Part shown: one piece after another, positions 23,354-46,557 of the stretch
How the letters are laid out: each line of letters opens with the position of its first letter
How positions within the stretch are numbered: the stretch's first letter is position 1
Source of the DNA: Poa pratensis
Lineage: Eukaryota; Streptophyta; Magnoliopsida; Poales; Poaceae
Assembly: GCA_947311845.1 (NCBI GenBank)
Contig: CAMZMU010000052.1
Coordinates: 139,825,733-139,889,732 of the forward strand
Direction: 5' to 3'
Length of the DNA stretch: 64,000 bases
Program-made: the position numbers and the translations under genes
The notes under the pieces: model-generated
The model's database searches: none
What the model saw: only the letters and a program-made list of their open reading frames with translations
What the model was told of the DNA's origin: nothing

Positions 23354-26254
23354 AGGTTAATTCTCCCTCTTTTTTAATTTTGTTTCTATTTTTCGCAGGC
23401 TTAGGCCCCGTTATTTTGTAGCCGATGGATTTCGGAGAAATAAAAGTTTGTAGTGGATGTCCGTTTCTCTCAAGTCAATGGCTTTTCAGAGGTTGAATAG
23501 TTTGAGCGGAGGCTGGGTATGGATCCTAGAGGTGAAGGAGCATAGAGAGCGAATGGATATTGATATAGCAGGAGCACATGGAGGCTGAGTTACAAGTCGA
23601 CCACATGTTTATGTCTGTTTTGTGTCATGTCCGACACTGGTGTCATACTCTTTGAGAATCTACTGCGGATACAGTGTCGTCGACGGAATTGTAGCGGTGT
23701 GCTTTTGGCAGCCTTGGAGCAGGCGGAGGTGCAGCTCATGTTCCTCACCCAACGATGGCACGACCTGGTACCCCATTAATTAGGCCTTCTTCTATTTGTG
23801 GAACACAACTTAGATGTGGTAAGCTCATGGAAGAAATTCTAGACACAATTAATGGAATCTGTAACCCAATAACAAGCATGTCGTAGAAAGTAATACCCTT
23901 TATAGATTTTTTTCATGAATTTCACTTACATAGAACAGCAAAGCAAGGTAGGAGATTGCAGAGATAGAGGTCATGTAGCATATATTTTCTCACTTTAGAA
24001 GTCCATCTTCACTTGGTTAGTGTGAGAAACTACAATCTGCATCTTCCACTCATTACTTTCCCATTTGTGTTATACATGAGAAAATCATACTTGGTTATAT
24101 GCTCGATAAAAATACTTCTCACTATAAAATTTCTCATGCTGCAGAGGTAGGCCTGTCATTCTTGAGCGTCATTTTGAAAAATCTTCAGAGGTGTATCTCT
24201 TCTTTCGTCGGCCTGTCATTCTTGAGCGTCATTTTCAAATTCTTCAGAGGTGTATCTCTTCTTTCGTTTCAGCAACCTACCCTTTAACAAGCTTACATTG
24301 TTTGTCGCATTCACATCAGAACGCCTCCGTAAGGGAGTCTTTAGTGATAACATCTGATTGTTTATAAGACAGTCAAATTAGTAAGACTGCAAGTTAGTAC
24401 CTATAGCAATGATAATCATCTGCAAACCGTTAACATAGTTTTGTTTGGTAAGGAAGGATTTGTAGCAGTTACTAATTAAGTGTGTTTCAAGGTTGATCTT
24501 GGGAGGCGATATCACGAAGTAGAAGATTTGTCTCCAGTACCCGCAATTGCTGTGGAAAAAACTAGCATGTTGCCAGTATCGACCTTCATGTCGTTATGGT
24601 GGTCTTGGGAGGCAAAAGCACTAAGTAAGATCTAGCTCCATTATACTAAAATATTATCCATTTTCGGAAGAGACCTACAAACAGGATGACAACAAACTCA
24701 CTAACTCATTTTCATTATTGTGATTAGCAAGTAACATTTTTTTTTTCATCTACAGTGTTTTCTAATTTGATACAGTGAACAGTTACTCCTGGATTTTCAG
24801 AACTGCTTTGTTGCTGTCCAGTAAACCAATACTTGCTTGCATGTATTTTGTGGTGTGGGAAGTGCTAAATTGAACCATAAGAGAAGATCCAGGTCGTTTC
24901 GTTGGAGCAGACTATAATACACGTCTCTAAATATGCAAGCTATACTATGCATTGTTCTGAAACTGAAAACTGCTTGCTTTGCTAATTGTTATAAGTATTT
25001 TGTAGCCAGCTGGTCTTTTAAATTTGGTAAACCATCTGACCATAAGTATGCCAGCCCCTCAGAGGTAAAACTGAAGGTGCTACCTATGAAAGATCAAGCA
25101 TGCACATACACCTGCATTCATTTTCAGACAAGCAACAACATTACTATAGCATATACTCATTTTTCGGTAAAATAATTGAGTTCGGAAACCGTTAGGCTAG
25201 CTGCCCATGAACATAAGCAACTTATGCCTAAGTGAGACTAGGTGGAACTAAGAATGAGATGATCAACTTAGTGATCCCATTATGTTACCATTAGAATTTT
25301 GTAGTATGACTAAAGAACTGTCGCAAGTGTCCAGTGTGCACTCCAGAACCTAAACAAACAAACCGAAGTTTTACTCCAATGCTTTCAGACCATGATCTTC
25401 ATAACCATATTAACCATAACATGTCGGTTTTCACGATATTTTTACTAATTTGGTGACTATCTTAGTGCTCCATGTTAACAAAGCAGGCTTTTGATTTTGG
25501 TCAAGGTATTAACTATACAAGATTTTCATGGCTATTTTTTTCCAGGCTTCTCTAAGTTCTTTTGTACTGAATTTGCCCTTTCAGCTATCTTTTTCATTCT
25601 AATCCAACCCTGACCATATCAGATCTGTGAGAGCTGGAGAACGCCAGATTTGCCTCTTATCTTCACCGTTTACTCCAATCTTTATGATATTCACAAAAAA
25701 TCATGTTACTGTAACTCAAATAACCATACTCGGCTAATCTACAGAATTTTGGACCTTCTTTACTGCTTACTTGTTTAGCGATACATCTGGATCTGGTTGA
25801 TTTTAGTCATTTCAACCAAATGTAGGAACCACATTATTTAGTTCTTTAAGACCCAAAAAGGAGAGTGTAAATCATGTTGTTACGTTTTCTTTGCAATATG
25901 ATTTTACTTTTTCTAACATATACATAGTTTTGCGGAATATCGAGCTCTACAGTCGCATTGTGCCTTCTTTTCATGTCCGTGATTTCTCTAATTTTCTCAT
26001 ACTTATAAATGTGAACCTACTTTCCTTTTGTTTTTGTTGCATATGTAAGGGATGCCAGATTAACTGCTTATTGTTAGGTACTACTGATTAACACACTTAA
26101 GCTGTCACCTTCTAATGCACCAAAGCCAGAAAACTTAGAGAGCCTCTAGGACAGATTTGGGAACTACCAAAAGAGAAGGTGATCATGCCGTATGAGCATG
26201 ACTGGTTTTCTAATGCTACTGGATAGAAGATTCATATACGAAAGGACCAACCTT
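23354..26254. other. intergenic DNA, no gene seen
   Basis: This is AT-rich DNA with only short chance frames. The one structured feature I see is the two-unit tandem repeat at 24150-24268. Confidence 0.5.
24150..24268. repeat. two-copy tandem repeat, 60-bp unit
   Basis: The unit begins GGCCTGTCATTCTTGAGCGT and ends with GTGTATCTCTTCTTTCGT. It occurs at 24150 and again at 24210 with very few differences, pointing to a recent local duplication. Confidence 0.8.
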
Positions 26255-26940
26255 CTGTTCCTAACCCGGCGTGCATGGCACCACAGGAATGATTTGATCT
26301 TTTGGAAGTGAGACTACAAAATCGATGTCTCAGTGAAGTCCCTGGAGAATTACAAGAACACTATCCTCGGTGATCACAGCATCCACCTCCAGGAGGATGA
26401 GAAAGGAATGAAGCCGGCTGCCATTGAATTAAATGATCAGTACTATGCCACTAACATAAAAAACTTTCAGGTTTGGACAAACCCTCCCTAAGACATGATC
26501 AAAGCAAATGTTTGTGCTAGGTTTGAACCTGAGAGCAGGAGGTCAAGCGGAGTGGTAGCTCGGACTGGAATGGCAAAATTCTTCAATTGGATGGAGTTTT
26601 CATGGGGCATGCGACTCTGCCGAGGAAGTAGAGGCCGCTGGGATCTGCTGATGACTGATCATTTCACTGTCAAAACTGATTGTGTAGGTGTTGCGGCGGC
26701 TATCAAGAAAGACCGTTCTCCTTTGTGGATCTGGTTGCTATCCGAGCATCCAATCTTTGTTACTTCTTCTCTGCACTAATGTAAAATGTTTGGCAGCCAA
26801 AGTGTCTTACATTAGCGACCATAGGGAGTATTAAGTTTGTTCCTACGAGCTGTAATTAAGTTGCACATGCTTTAGCTAAGCTAGCCAGGGATGAGTGTAG
26901 TGAAGGTCTGATATTGTGATTGGTGCCTGCCTGGCTGCCT
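26255..26940 (+). pseudogene. decayed LINE-type C-terminus with RNase H-like domain
   Basis: Translated in shifting frames, the stretch first gives a reverse-transcriptase tail-like HHRNDLIFWK, then from about 26470 an RNase H-like part: KANVCARFEPESRRS, GVVARTG, TDCVGVAAAI and, after several breaks, VAHALAKLARDE. That order fits the plant RNase H-like domain (pfam13456 type) found at the end of LINE pol proteins and in related host-like genes. Stops and frame changes every 50-100 bp show it is dead. The family call is from motif memory only. Confidence 0.5.
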
Positions 26941-27538
26941 GCCTGCAGGACCTGATCAATTCTTATTGTAATGAATCTGTTATCTAATCTAAAGCTTTAC
27001 CAATTAAAAAAAACTATATGTAAAAACAGAAACGCCGACTCGACCCACAAACGAAAAAAAACGATCACGCGGATTATTTACAAACTTGAATTTTCTACGC
27101 CTCGGTTTTTTCTACTACCGCGCGAAAAAAAAGCTATCTGCAAACTTTTTTCCCCAGTTCCGACAAAATTAAATATAAACAACTTTTGAATGCGGACATT
27201 TACAAACTTGAATTTTCTACGTCTCGGTTTTTTCCTTCAGAGCGCGCGGCATGTGCCGCCCTTAGTTGCCTAGTCTATCACCTATGGTGCGTAGGTTTGA
27301 CGGGCGGCGCCAGGTTTAAGGAGGTACCTCAACCCAGTCCACAGGGTGCATCTATAGACCAGATGACCGCTCACCGTTGCCTTTTCTTTACTGAATAGTG
27401 AGTACAGAGCACACACATGTGCGGCATAATTGCCAGTTATGGGAACAAAGCACAAAGAAAAACCAGAGTTACCCTTGCTTAGCTCCTTTACATGAGAAAG
27501 AATTGGTGCAACCCAAGTTATCAGCACTCCACAGCTTA
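26941..27538. other. spacer with direct repeat
   Basis: A 37-bp direct repeat beginning ATTTACAAACTTGAATTTTC occurs at 27076-27112 and 27198-27234. The rest shows no gene. Confidence 0.5.
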
Positions 27539-28117
27539 GGGCATCTCCAGTCGTCATGCCCCCCAACGGTGTTATCCGCCGCTATTTTGGCCGAATTGGA
27601 GCCGCTCGCGCTATTTTTCACCCTGAGGGACGTTTTCCCAGCCGTGGAACCCAAGTTTGAGTCAAATTTCAGACAAGTTTCAAATTTAGCGAAATCTAGA
27701 CGAATATCATACATATTGCTGATTACATAGTGAAAACTTAAAACAAACTAAAAAGGCCGATCTATATGCCCAGCTGGCTGTAGAACAGTGTGTAGTCGTC
27801 GTCGCCGCGGTTGTCGTCGTCGTCGCCCGGGGCATGGGAGGGTCAAGCGCCGTCGTCGTCACCATGCCACCTGCTCGGCCGAGGACACAATTGCTCCTCG
27901 TCGTCCTCATTGTCGTCGAGAAAGATGACGGCGGTGCGCTTGGCCTGCTCAAAGCGAGCCTGACGGCGCATGGCACGCTCCAGCAGTCTCGCCTGACGCT
28001 CGGCCTCCTGCTGATCCTATAGCCTCTGTTGGAGCACTCTTTTTAGCCCCGCGCGCGCTAAAGTGCTTAATTGATGGTTTTTTGTGCGCGCAGCTTATAT
28101 AAGGCCTTTGGATGCTC
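27539..28117 (-). mobile_element. Harbinger-like non-autonomous element
   Basis: The ends GGGCATCTCCAG and, inverted, GAGCATCCAAAGG are the usual ends of grass PIF/Harbinger elements. TTA lies on the left and TAA on the right, so the target copies are not identical. On the minus strand (27980-27740) the interior reads like the acidic C-terminal tail of a Harbinger accessory (Myb-like) protein, rich in Arg/Gln/Ala and then Asp, but it is short and broken. Confidence 0.5.
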
Positions 28118-28118
28118 T

Positions 28119-28694
28119 AAGACGGGGAAAGATCTTATGTGGTTGACTTGTATTGGGGTGAATTAATTGGGACAGCAGCATGACATGGTACGGTGGAAAA
28201 AATTCAGGAGAAACAAGCAGATACCAGTAGTATGCAAAGCAAGAAGCAGCAGCCGCCGCCGCCTGCTGAGCATGGGCCGCCGCCGCGCCATGGATATGGA
28301 GAAGCTGGAAAGATGACAGTTCTGGATGTTGCAAGATGGAGAAATCGACGGCTTTGACGCCGCACCACGCGCGCCGCAGAACGAGAAAACTCCTCCTGGC
28401 CCGTTCTCGCTTCGTTTTTCTGTTGGACTCGTCCTTGGTTGACTTTTGTTGTTGTGATGAATTAATTGTGACAACTGACACGTGATGGAATGAAATGGAT
28501 GGAAAAATTGCAAGGATACACACGTACACGAACACATACAATTTTCTATGCTACTGCTCGTAGAATTGCTCCTACTACACAACGCAACTACGAAACCTCT
28601 TAAGCAAAAAAACTGACTGGAGCGACACCATCCGCAAGCAAAATGTATGGATTCCCAACTAATCTGTACCACAGGAAGTAGCCGTGGACTCATA
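28119..28694 (-). other. downstream flank of copy 2 with remnants of an upstream flank
   Basis: The part 28370-28694 is the 3' flank or UTR of copy 2; it matches 63174-63490 behind copy 3 almost base for base. The part from 28119 (GACGGGGAAAGATCTT, GTTGACTT, GTGAATTAA) instead resembles DNA upstream of copy 2 (38930-38980). It is best read as the cut-off upstream flank of copy 1. Around 28250-28300 the minus strand gives HGAAAAHAQQ, like a shortened signal-peptide exon. Confidence 0.5.
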
Positions 28695-38329
<9,635 letters not shown>

Positions 38330-38420
38330 CTCCCTCTCGCCCTCGCTTTACTTTGCCAGTTTGCTTGTGTGTCTGCTCTAGCTTAGCTTAGCTCGTCCCT
38401 TCTGACAATCAGACTTCCGG

Positions 38421-38431
38421 GATATATATAG
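38421..38431 (-). promoter_or_regulatory. TATA box of copy 2
   Basis: CTATATATATCCC on the minus strand lies about 95 bp before the start codon, with CT-rich DNA around it, a fitting distance for a plant TATA box. At the same place copy 1 has CTACATATCTTCC. Confidence 0.45.
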
Positions 38432-39000
38432 AGAGAGAGTTGTGGTGAGAGCCGGGACGATAAACCTCAGGTAAACGATGAGGATAAAATCATACGTCAT
38501 GAAGCCAGCCAGAAAAGAAGGTACACCGAATCTTTTTTTTTATTTTGAGAACTAAGGTACAACGAATCGAAAGGTTATTACGACCGAGAATTAGCAGCTC
38601 GGTCCTCCCATCCCATGTGCGCAAGTGGAGCAGCCGTTGAATGGCCACTTCATTAATTAGCTTATTTTTTCAAAGACTTCGTTAAGTAGCTGATGATTAA
38701 CTGCGTTAATCGTGATGGAACACGTGTGGCTCCGTTTATTAAAGGAGTATTGTCTCCGATGGTTGATTGGAAATTTGGAATTGGAGGACCGAAGAAGCCG
38801 CCGCCACCACCCCACATGCAAACAAGAGTGGAAGAACCGAAGAAGCTCCCAAGCTAACGAGAAAACCCTTTTCTGTATCCTCGCTGAGTTTTTCGTGCGT
38901 GCGCGCGTGTCTCGATCGGACGAGTTCTTTGCAAGACAGGGAAAGATCTTCGTTGACTTCTGTCGTGGTGAATTAAGCGGGGAAACCAGTATTACTACAG
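38432..39000. other. upstream flank of copy 2
   Basis: The region 38820-38876 matches 8408-8452 upstream of copy 1, and 38930-38980 resembles 28119-28175. It presumably contains the promoter. No gene is seen. Confidence 0.5.
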
Positions 39001-39149
39001 TACTACCTTCCATTTCTAAAACTAAGACGTATTTTTTTAAAAAAAACCATTGTCAACTTTGACAGTTTGACCTAAAAACTTGCTAAAACTTGACATTGTT
39101 TGACTTTTGAATATAAAAAATACGCTTACTTTCAGAAACGGAGTGGGTA
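39001..39149. mobile_element. Stowaway-type MITE upstream of copy 2
   Basis: It is bounded by TA on both sides, with inverted ends CTACCTTCCATTTCTAAAAC and CCCACTCCGTTTCTGAAAGT (the second read on the minus strand), 149 bp in all. Confidence 0.75.
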
Positions 39150-41150
39150 ACTTCTATAGGCTCACCCAAAACTTTGTTTGACTTAGTAAAAATGGCGGGG
39201 ACGCAATGGCGACCATGCACATGTCGTTGTCTTGTCAACGACGGTGACCCAGGAGCAGCGCGAAGCGTGATGTCGCGTTCTCTTCTCGCCATTGTCCATG
39301 CCCTAATACTCGTTCCTCTTAAAATCCGAGGTTCACGGCTCGGAATATCCACATTAGCAGAACAAACCAAATTAGATTTGGAGTTTCGGCTGGACACTGT
39401 CTTTTCTAAGAGCCCGACACAACCAAAATTTTAATTAGAGCATAGATCCTAGAGCACTGCCTTTTCATTTTCATATGCTGTTGTGTAGATGCGACATCAG
39501 GTTTATCAACACCAACGCCTATTGGTCCCGAGACAAGAGATAGAGTAAGAGACTGAGGTTAATCTAATCTTAAACTTGTGTGATATTTCTCTATCCATGA
39601 ATGTGTTGTTAGCTCAATCGGACCCTCAATGTGTGCTTGGGTATAAAACTCAAGACCCCCCCTTCAGAGAAGGATGAAATGTGAAGTTGGAGCTAGAGAA
39701 GAAAACAAGAAAATGAAGATGGAGTTTTTGTTCACGGCAAAGACGAAATATAAGCTATTTTTTGTTTGGCTCGCAAATGATAAGAAGTTCTTGTCCACCG
39801 CATAGACTAAAAGTAGTTCTTGTTCGTCTCCAGGACAAAAACATGTTAATCTGGCCATTCGTTGGAATTTGATCACCGTCGTTGTTCTTGGCCGAGGTAG
39901 GCCGAGCAGCGACATTGTCAGGTGCGTCGAGTCGTGTCGCAAATCTGAAACCGACCACCTACCATAAGATAGATTCACGCAACAGACTGGATGAACTGGA
40001 GCTCCGTGTTTCCCCGACCGCTGTCGATTGTCAGGCAATTTGACAACCTTTCGACCAGATACTAGCGCTAGAGAGATCCCAGTGACACGTGCCATCGAAA
40101 CCTCACTGCAATGCATCTTCCTTCCATGTTTTCGACGCTCTCCATGAGCTCCAACGAGGGAAGTCGGGAGTAACGTACATGGCCGAAATCGGCCTTATTT
40201 GGGTAGGAACGGGGTTGGGTGGCGGGCAAGTCCTGATCGCGAGGAATTGGTCTAGGGCGGCGTCTCCTTAGCTGGATTTTGAACGGCGACAGAGGTCCTC
40301 TCCACCAGAGGAGAGAGAGAGAGAGATTGGGGTGGGAGAACCAAAGGCATTTTTCGTTCAGCTTTCGAATGACAAGAGGTTGGTTTCATCCAATTGTGTA
40401 AAGTAGGTTACCATTCGGGCGACCTGAAAAAAAAAGTCTTATCTTTCAGGTGGAACGACGATGTGATATGTCTGGTGATTTCTCTGACCGTGTCTTAGCA
40501 TTGCAATCACCCGCGAGATGACATCCGGGTCTTCCTTTGACGATGCAGGCTAGAAAGTGTGATGACTCCCTGGGTGTTTTGACCTTGCGTGCTTCGGTAC
40601 ATGATCTTATTTTAGTCCATGAGTGCCGTGACACAGCATGAAGTGACGACCTAACAACCTTGCGTGCATCGGTGCATGATCTTATTTTAGTCCTGCATAT
40701 ATCTTAAGGTATCTTAATCAATAACTATCACCTAACAAGCTATTGTTTCTATCTCGTTGTTAAACTGTACTAAATAATATATGGATGTTTGCTTAACAAT
40801 ATATTTTCTACAAGTTGTACGTTCGATGATGTTTCCTCCCGACACTTTATATGAATCGGACGGAGTATTGTATTGCCCTACGGACCACCGGCTCCAATGT
40901 GGGTTTGTTCGTGGTCGATCCTTGCCTCAACGGCATTACTTCTATAAAAGCTCAATGGCTACCCGCCTCCTGAGAGCGCTTGCCCCTCCCTGCCCCGATC
41001 TGTGATTTCTGGCCGTCTGATCGCAGTCAAAATCGCGCTGTCACAATTTTTCACCGTTGGATCGGGTGAAAACGGTTTTGCACTAAAAAACTGAGGGGCA
41101 CAGGCGCTGACAGCTGGGGCCCGTTTTCTGTCGGGCCCGGCAAATCAGTG
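39150..41150. other. intergenic DNA, no supported gene
   Basis: Only short open frames without domains are present. A 36-bp direct repeat beginning CCTTGCGTGC occurs at 40583-40618 and 40658-40693 (75-bp spacing), and a short GA microsatellite lies near 40305-40325. Confidence 0.5.
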
Positions 41151-44100
41151 GCCGAAAAAAATGCTCCCCGCGTCTCCCTCATCTTCACTGCGCCCACAGC
41201 GAGAAAAAACTCAGCTCCGGGTTGGTGAAACCCTAGCCAATCCCCTCCCATGCTTTTCTCCTCCTCTTCCTTCTCTCTCTTCTACACGAGACGGCGGCGG
41301 CAGCAAATCAGCGGCCAGGCTGGGAGAGGCGGCAGGGCATGGCGGCGGTGGCTTGTCGGGACAAGGGCGGCGAGGAGGACGGCGACCCGGACAGCGGGAC
41401 AAGGGCTCCGTCACGGCCGACCTGTTCGCAGAGACGGCGGCGGCAGCCATCGACGGCGGCTGCTGGACGATGGGACCTTCCCGAGGTGGGCTACACCTCC
41501 GCTCCTCTCCTAGGTCATCCTCTACCTACAGGTTCGTCTTACTCCTCCTCTTTCTGTCTCTCTCTCTCCACTTTCCCATCCTGTACAATATCAAGCACCA
41601 ACAGATCCTTTTAGTATGTCCCAAGTTTGAGATTTAAAGGGGATGATATTCTAGGTTTTCTTTCATGCGTCCCCAAGCTGATTTATTGTCCTGCTGGGGG
41701 AGGAGGCCTACTGGAGCTCGCCCCCAAGCTAGGGTTGCAGGTCGGGGATTGGAGAGTGCAGAAGAAGGTGGCTCGGGTGCAGCTTTCTTCCCCTCGTGCT
41801 GATACTGCTCAAAACTGCATCTGGATGACAGCAGATAGCAGAGATCCACATGACTGATGCGTTCGTTCTTGTTCTCCTTCTCCGTTCAAGGTGATTTATT
41901 GTCCTTCTTGCTCTGTGATGACCGTTTCTCTTGGACTTGCAGAGAGATTGGTGCCAGCTCCATGAAGTCAAGATCTGCATATATATATTTGGATGTGTAT
42001 TAGCAGTTTTTATTTTTCTGGTCATATACTCCATATATATGCATAGTTGGAGTTCTGAATTGATTTGGCCTTGAACTGTTGATGTTGATGATGATCTGTT
42101 GTTGTTTTTTGCAGCTTTAACATGAATTTGAGCAAGCAGAAGGGTAACATAAGGTGTTTTTGTTTGCAGATTTGACATGGATTTGGCCATTACTCTAAAA
42201 CTGCTGTGTTGGAGGTGACCTGCTACCAACCCTTTGCAAAGGTGACCTGCTACCAATCCTCTCTTTCTGGTTTGTCCTCTGCGCTGGTTTAACGCTGCAA
42301 AATATTCTTACATTTATCTAATATCTAATAATGCATATGAAGAATTTAGTTTGACTATCTTTAGTTTCATCTCCATGGCAGTCCAGTTGTCTTTTTTTAA
42401 GTACCAGTAGAATCATTACAAGTGGTTTACGGGCTCGAACTCTCGCTGGACAATGTGCAACACAAGTGTAGGTCAATTGCTTGCGTTTATAATTTCTCAA
42501 TACTCATGTATGGTTATTATACAGGGAGATTCTGATTGAATGCAATGATGTTTGTTTTCTTCTGAATATCCAGATGATGATTAGTATTTTTCGTTCTTTT
42601 GTGACAGGTTATTTTCAGATATATTTCTACCGGCAACATGAGCCATACTCGTGGGCTTGTTTCACCTTAGGTCAATTGCTTGCTCTGCTTGCTTTTAAGG
42701 TTTCTCAATACCCATGTCTGGCATTTGAGGTATTGAAAATTGGCATTTCCAGAAGCAAAGCTGAAGGTATTGATTAGTGTATTCAATGTTTTGCCTTTGA
42801 TTGCTTTCCCATACCATTGTTCTTCTGCTGACATTTCAAAGGTTCCCTATAAATAATTTACCGCTTAACATGGTATGTGTGGGTTGTCATTAAGTTGATT
42901 TGTACACCAATTCAATATAGTAGATAAAGTGTTCATGTAAGCAATTGCGTTTTCTGAGTTAAATATTGATTAGTCTCCAGCCCCTCCTAAATAAGTAGTA
43001 AGTTGCTAGAGAATGTGCCTTTTTTGTCTAGTAATGATTTGTGAAAATTGCAGGTATGCAATTATTCATGTTTAATTTGTCGTGTGGAGTGTGGACTAAA
43101 CTAAGGGAGAAACCATAGAAAGACAAACCTGTTTATGAAGATAATTTGTCTTGCTGTAGTTCAACTTGCTTTTGCTTGGTGGCTCAAAGTAGACCCATGC
43201 CTCTCTTTACAGTAGCTTTTTATTTATTATTAGACTAAGCTATGACATATAATTTATGCTCAGCTTTTTGTTGGCAGTGCTTCAGCTTAAAACAATCAAT
43301 ACTGAAATTGTAATTTTTTGGTATTTCAGGGAAATCTCGCCTACAGCAACTGTATGGAGAGGCTAACCGGTGGATGGAGAACCTCGCTGCTCTGATGTGC
43401 CCCGTGCGCCCCAAAAACAAGCTCCTACACGCCCCCTGCAATGAGAAATTGAAGCTGCAGCGACTCAATCAATGTAGTCATCTATTTTCTCAAAGTTGTG
43501 TGTGCCTTGATTGTGTTTGTTTTATACTTAATTCAGTACAAGTTTTTATTGATTGTTTATGATATCAGTGTGCCGTCTCTCTCAGTCCGTACTTAGTAGC
43601 AGCTGAGCTCAGATAGATATATGAGTCCCTTCTTTGAATAACAGTATTCAGATAGACCAATTTCTCATGTGTCACTAGGAGTATTCATTTGCTGAAGATC
43701 CAGCTTTAATTCTTTATGCTTGCACAATTCTTATTAAATCTGGCATTCTTTTATGATGGTGCTGCTCTGATTTTTGCAGTTGAGTGAACTGCTAGATGCA
43801 TATATTAATGCTCCAGAATATATGCAACTTAATATGCTTGATTTGCAGTTGAGGGAACTGCGTGTGGAGGTGGAGGTTGTTGCGTGCGCATGGAGGGCCG
43901 AAGCATCGGCAGCAGGTAGAAGGCTCGTTGGAGCAGCAGACGACGGCCATCAGAGCAGCGGGAAGACGACGTCGTTGTCCTCTCAGTGCGTCCCACTGTG
44001 GTAGAATGGGCCCTGCACCGCCTCGCCACGGTGCTACGGTTCTGGGCGCCAGGTACTCCATATTTCCTTTCTTTGTCTCTCTATCTCTCGGGTGGTGCAT

Positions 44101-46557
44101 TGCTTGCTTGGTTGAGTAAAATTCAAGAGAAAACATATGGATGAAAGTGTAGGCAAGAATTTCTGCAAATTCAAGAGAATTGATTGGCTAGATGTACTTT
44201 TGCTTGTTCTTGTGCTTGGTCATTGGAGTTCTGTAACCTGCTTGTTTAAGTAGTGCTTGTGCAAGCACTATTTAAACTGTACTGTATTCTGGTGCAAGCA
44301 CCACTCCTTCAATTGATGAAAGTATTGTAATCTGCTTGTGCTTTGTTTGGTACTTCTACTCTTGAACTTTATTCTACTCCTTTTAGAGCTCTCTTCCTGT
44401 TTTCTTTTTGTTCTCAGTCTGCTTTGCTTGCTTTGGCTCTTGTTGATTGGTGCTAATTATTCTGGGTATTTTCTTTGTACCCAGGTGCCTATGAGAGCCC
44501 TAGAATCAATACGGTTTTGTTTAGCTGTGCCATGTGTGGCAGCTGCATCAGCTTGGCAATTAGTCCTCAATCAAGGTAATTTACCTCTTCCCCTTTACAT
44601 ATCATGGAAATATGTGGTAGTTTCTTGCTATTACTGAAGCGAGGCACTGGCATGGTTCAGAGTACACAATATTTTGCATGTTAGAAAGATCGATGAAATT
44701 CATTGATGCAAAATTGTGGCACATTTACCTTGGTTCTGTAGTAATTCTCTAGCGGTGAGATTAACACCATGTTCTTCATCATTTTCTGATTTATTTCCTT
44801 GCAGATCTCAGACTTCATTTTCCTGTCTCCTCTCTGCAATGATTCTCTTAAGGTTAAGGACTACTTTCCCGGTCAGAAGCAGACTTGTTATAGGTAAATA
44901 TGTACATTATTTCTGGTTCTTGTGTGGGCTGAGATAGTATGCTTGGAAGTTAATTTCCATGTGGGGCTGTTTTTTTTTATGATGTTTGTGCCCTTGTTGG
45001 CCAGCTAGCTGCTGTATGTAGTCCACTTGATATGTCAGGTAGCTTTCTTCCTCTATGTGGTTAAACAATTCAGGTGTTATGCTTACTTTGACAAACAAAA
45101 ATACTTCTTTTTTTTCAAACAAAAAATTAAAAAGGTCCTCGTGAAGAGATGGTGTTTCAAAAAAAAGAGCATTATAATTGAGTTATGAGGCATGCATTCC
45201 ATTTTGGAAGTAGGTTGTTTAAAAGTATCTAGCTATTTTCTTGCCTGCTTTGAAAAATAGCAGAGGTGGTAAACTTGCTATTCAATGTTTAGGTTGGTGG
45301 CTAAATTTCAGAGTTGTTTCTCATTTATGTGATGTTCCTTCTTGCAGGTTCACAAATAATAGGTACTTATTCTACCTAATTCTTGCAGGTTCATGGAGAG
45401 CATCATATGGATATGCTCACAGCTTTGAAACCTCATCTATCTCAATGGTGAAGTAAGTTGTTATAAAGGTTAAATGGCTCAAGCTTTGTTATTTTTTCAG
45501 TATGTGCATTCCTTGCATAGTCCAAAGTTTCAGTTCTGAAAGAGATTGAAGTTATAGTTTGTTTTGTTTTATTCAGTTAAGATGTTTACAAAATGACGTT
45601 GCTTTGAGTAAATTTGACGTTGACGTGGTATATATCTCTGAATTTTCCTTTTTTTTTCATGCGTGTTCTGGTATCTAAACTGAAAGTTAATGTTCGGGCA
45701 CCTCCATTGATATCATGCCTACAGCTTAGTCTACTGAAAGTTATTTTTTCTTCTGCATCACTGAATAATCGTCACATGTGATTCTTATGCTAAAACTGAT
45801 TGACACATAATCTTAGTCTACTGTTGTGTTGTGCGCCACACTTCTTTGCCCTTTGCCCATCATGATCGCTATTTTCCTCAGTACCTATTTTGGTTACAGT
45901 GGATTGATATGTTCTGTTTTTGGATGATATGAACTCTTTTGTGTGCAGTATACAGGTGAGATGATAATATTTGCAACGGATAATGAAAGCGCATGCCGTG
46001 GAACTTTTCACTAATCACCCTCGGCTATCTTGAGTCTCTCAGGGAACCAAGTAAGGCATACGCGCATACCCATCGAAATCTTGGTCTTTGTAGCACATGT
46101 TTCTGATTTATTTTCTTTGGTTTACATTTTCTGCATCCTTCTTCACATTTAGTATCAAGAGCAAGACTTCACCAATTATTGCCTTCTATTTATGCGATTG
46201 CTTCCTTCAAATGCTTCAAAATTAGGATATATTTTCTTTTCAGCTTAATTGCGAGGGCCTACACACGAGCACCTTGGAAGGGAAAAAAGAGGAAAACGAT
46301 GTGGCGTGGGGGAGACCGACGGCGGCAACGGTACATCGACGAGTTCCATGAGGTGGCGGGCTAAATCTAACCTTTGGGAGCGCGGCATGGGGTGGGGGGC
46401 TGCTGTGAGCATGCCTGGGATCTGTAACTTTTATACACATCTGCAACACTGGTATGTTCTTTTGGTTGGATTTCTCTTCATTTAGATGTAATTTCTTTTG
46501 AGATATGTTGAGCATTTTCTTGGTTCTACTAGAAGGAGAGATCTGAGTATTGCCTAC
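41151..46557 (+). other. transcript-like locus without recognisable protein
   Basis: It begins with a CT-rich stretch and a GC-rich segment (41160-41500) of the kind found at grass gene starts. AT-rich, intron-like DNA follows, with GC-rich islands (43330-43450, 43860-44060, 46250-46430). Frames in the islands are short, Arg/Gly-rich and unlike any domain I know. It could be a decayed gene, a long non-coding RNA or a gene-capturing transposon. Element B interrupts it at 46557. Confidence 0.35.

Noticed and set aside
41211..41637. Arg/Gly-rich open frames at the start of the transcript-like locus
   Set aside because: Three overlapping frames, none with a recognisable domain or clear codon bias; treated as possible untranslated first exon.
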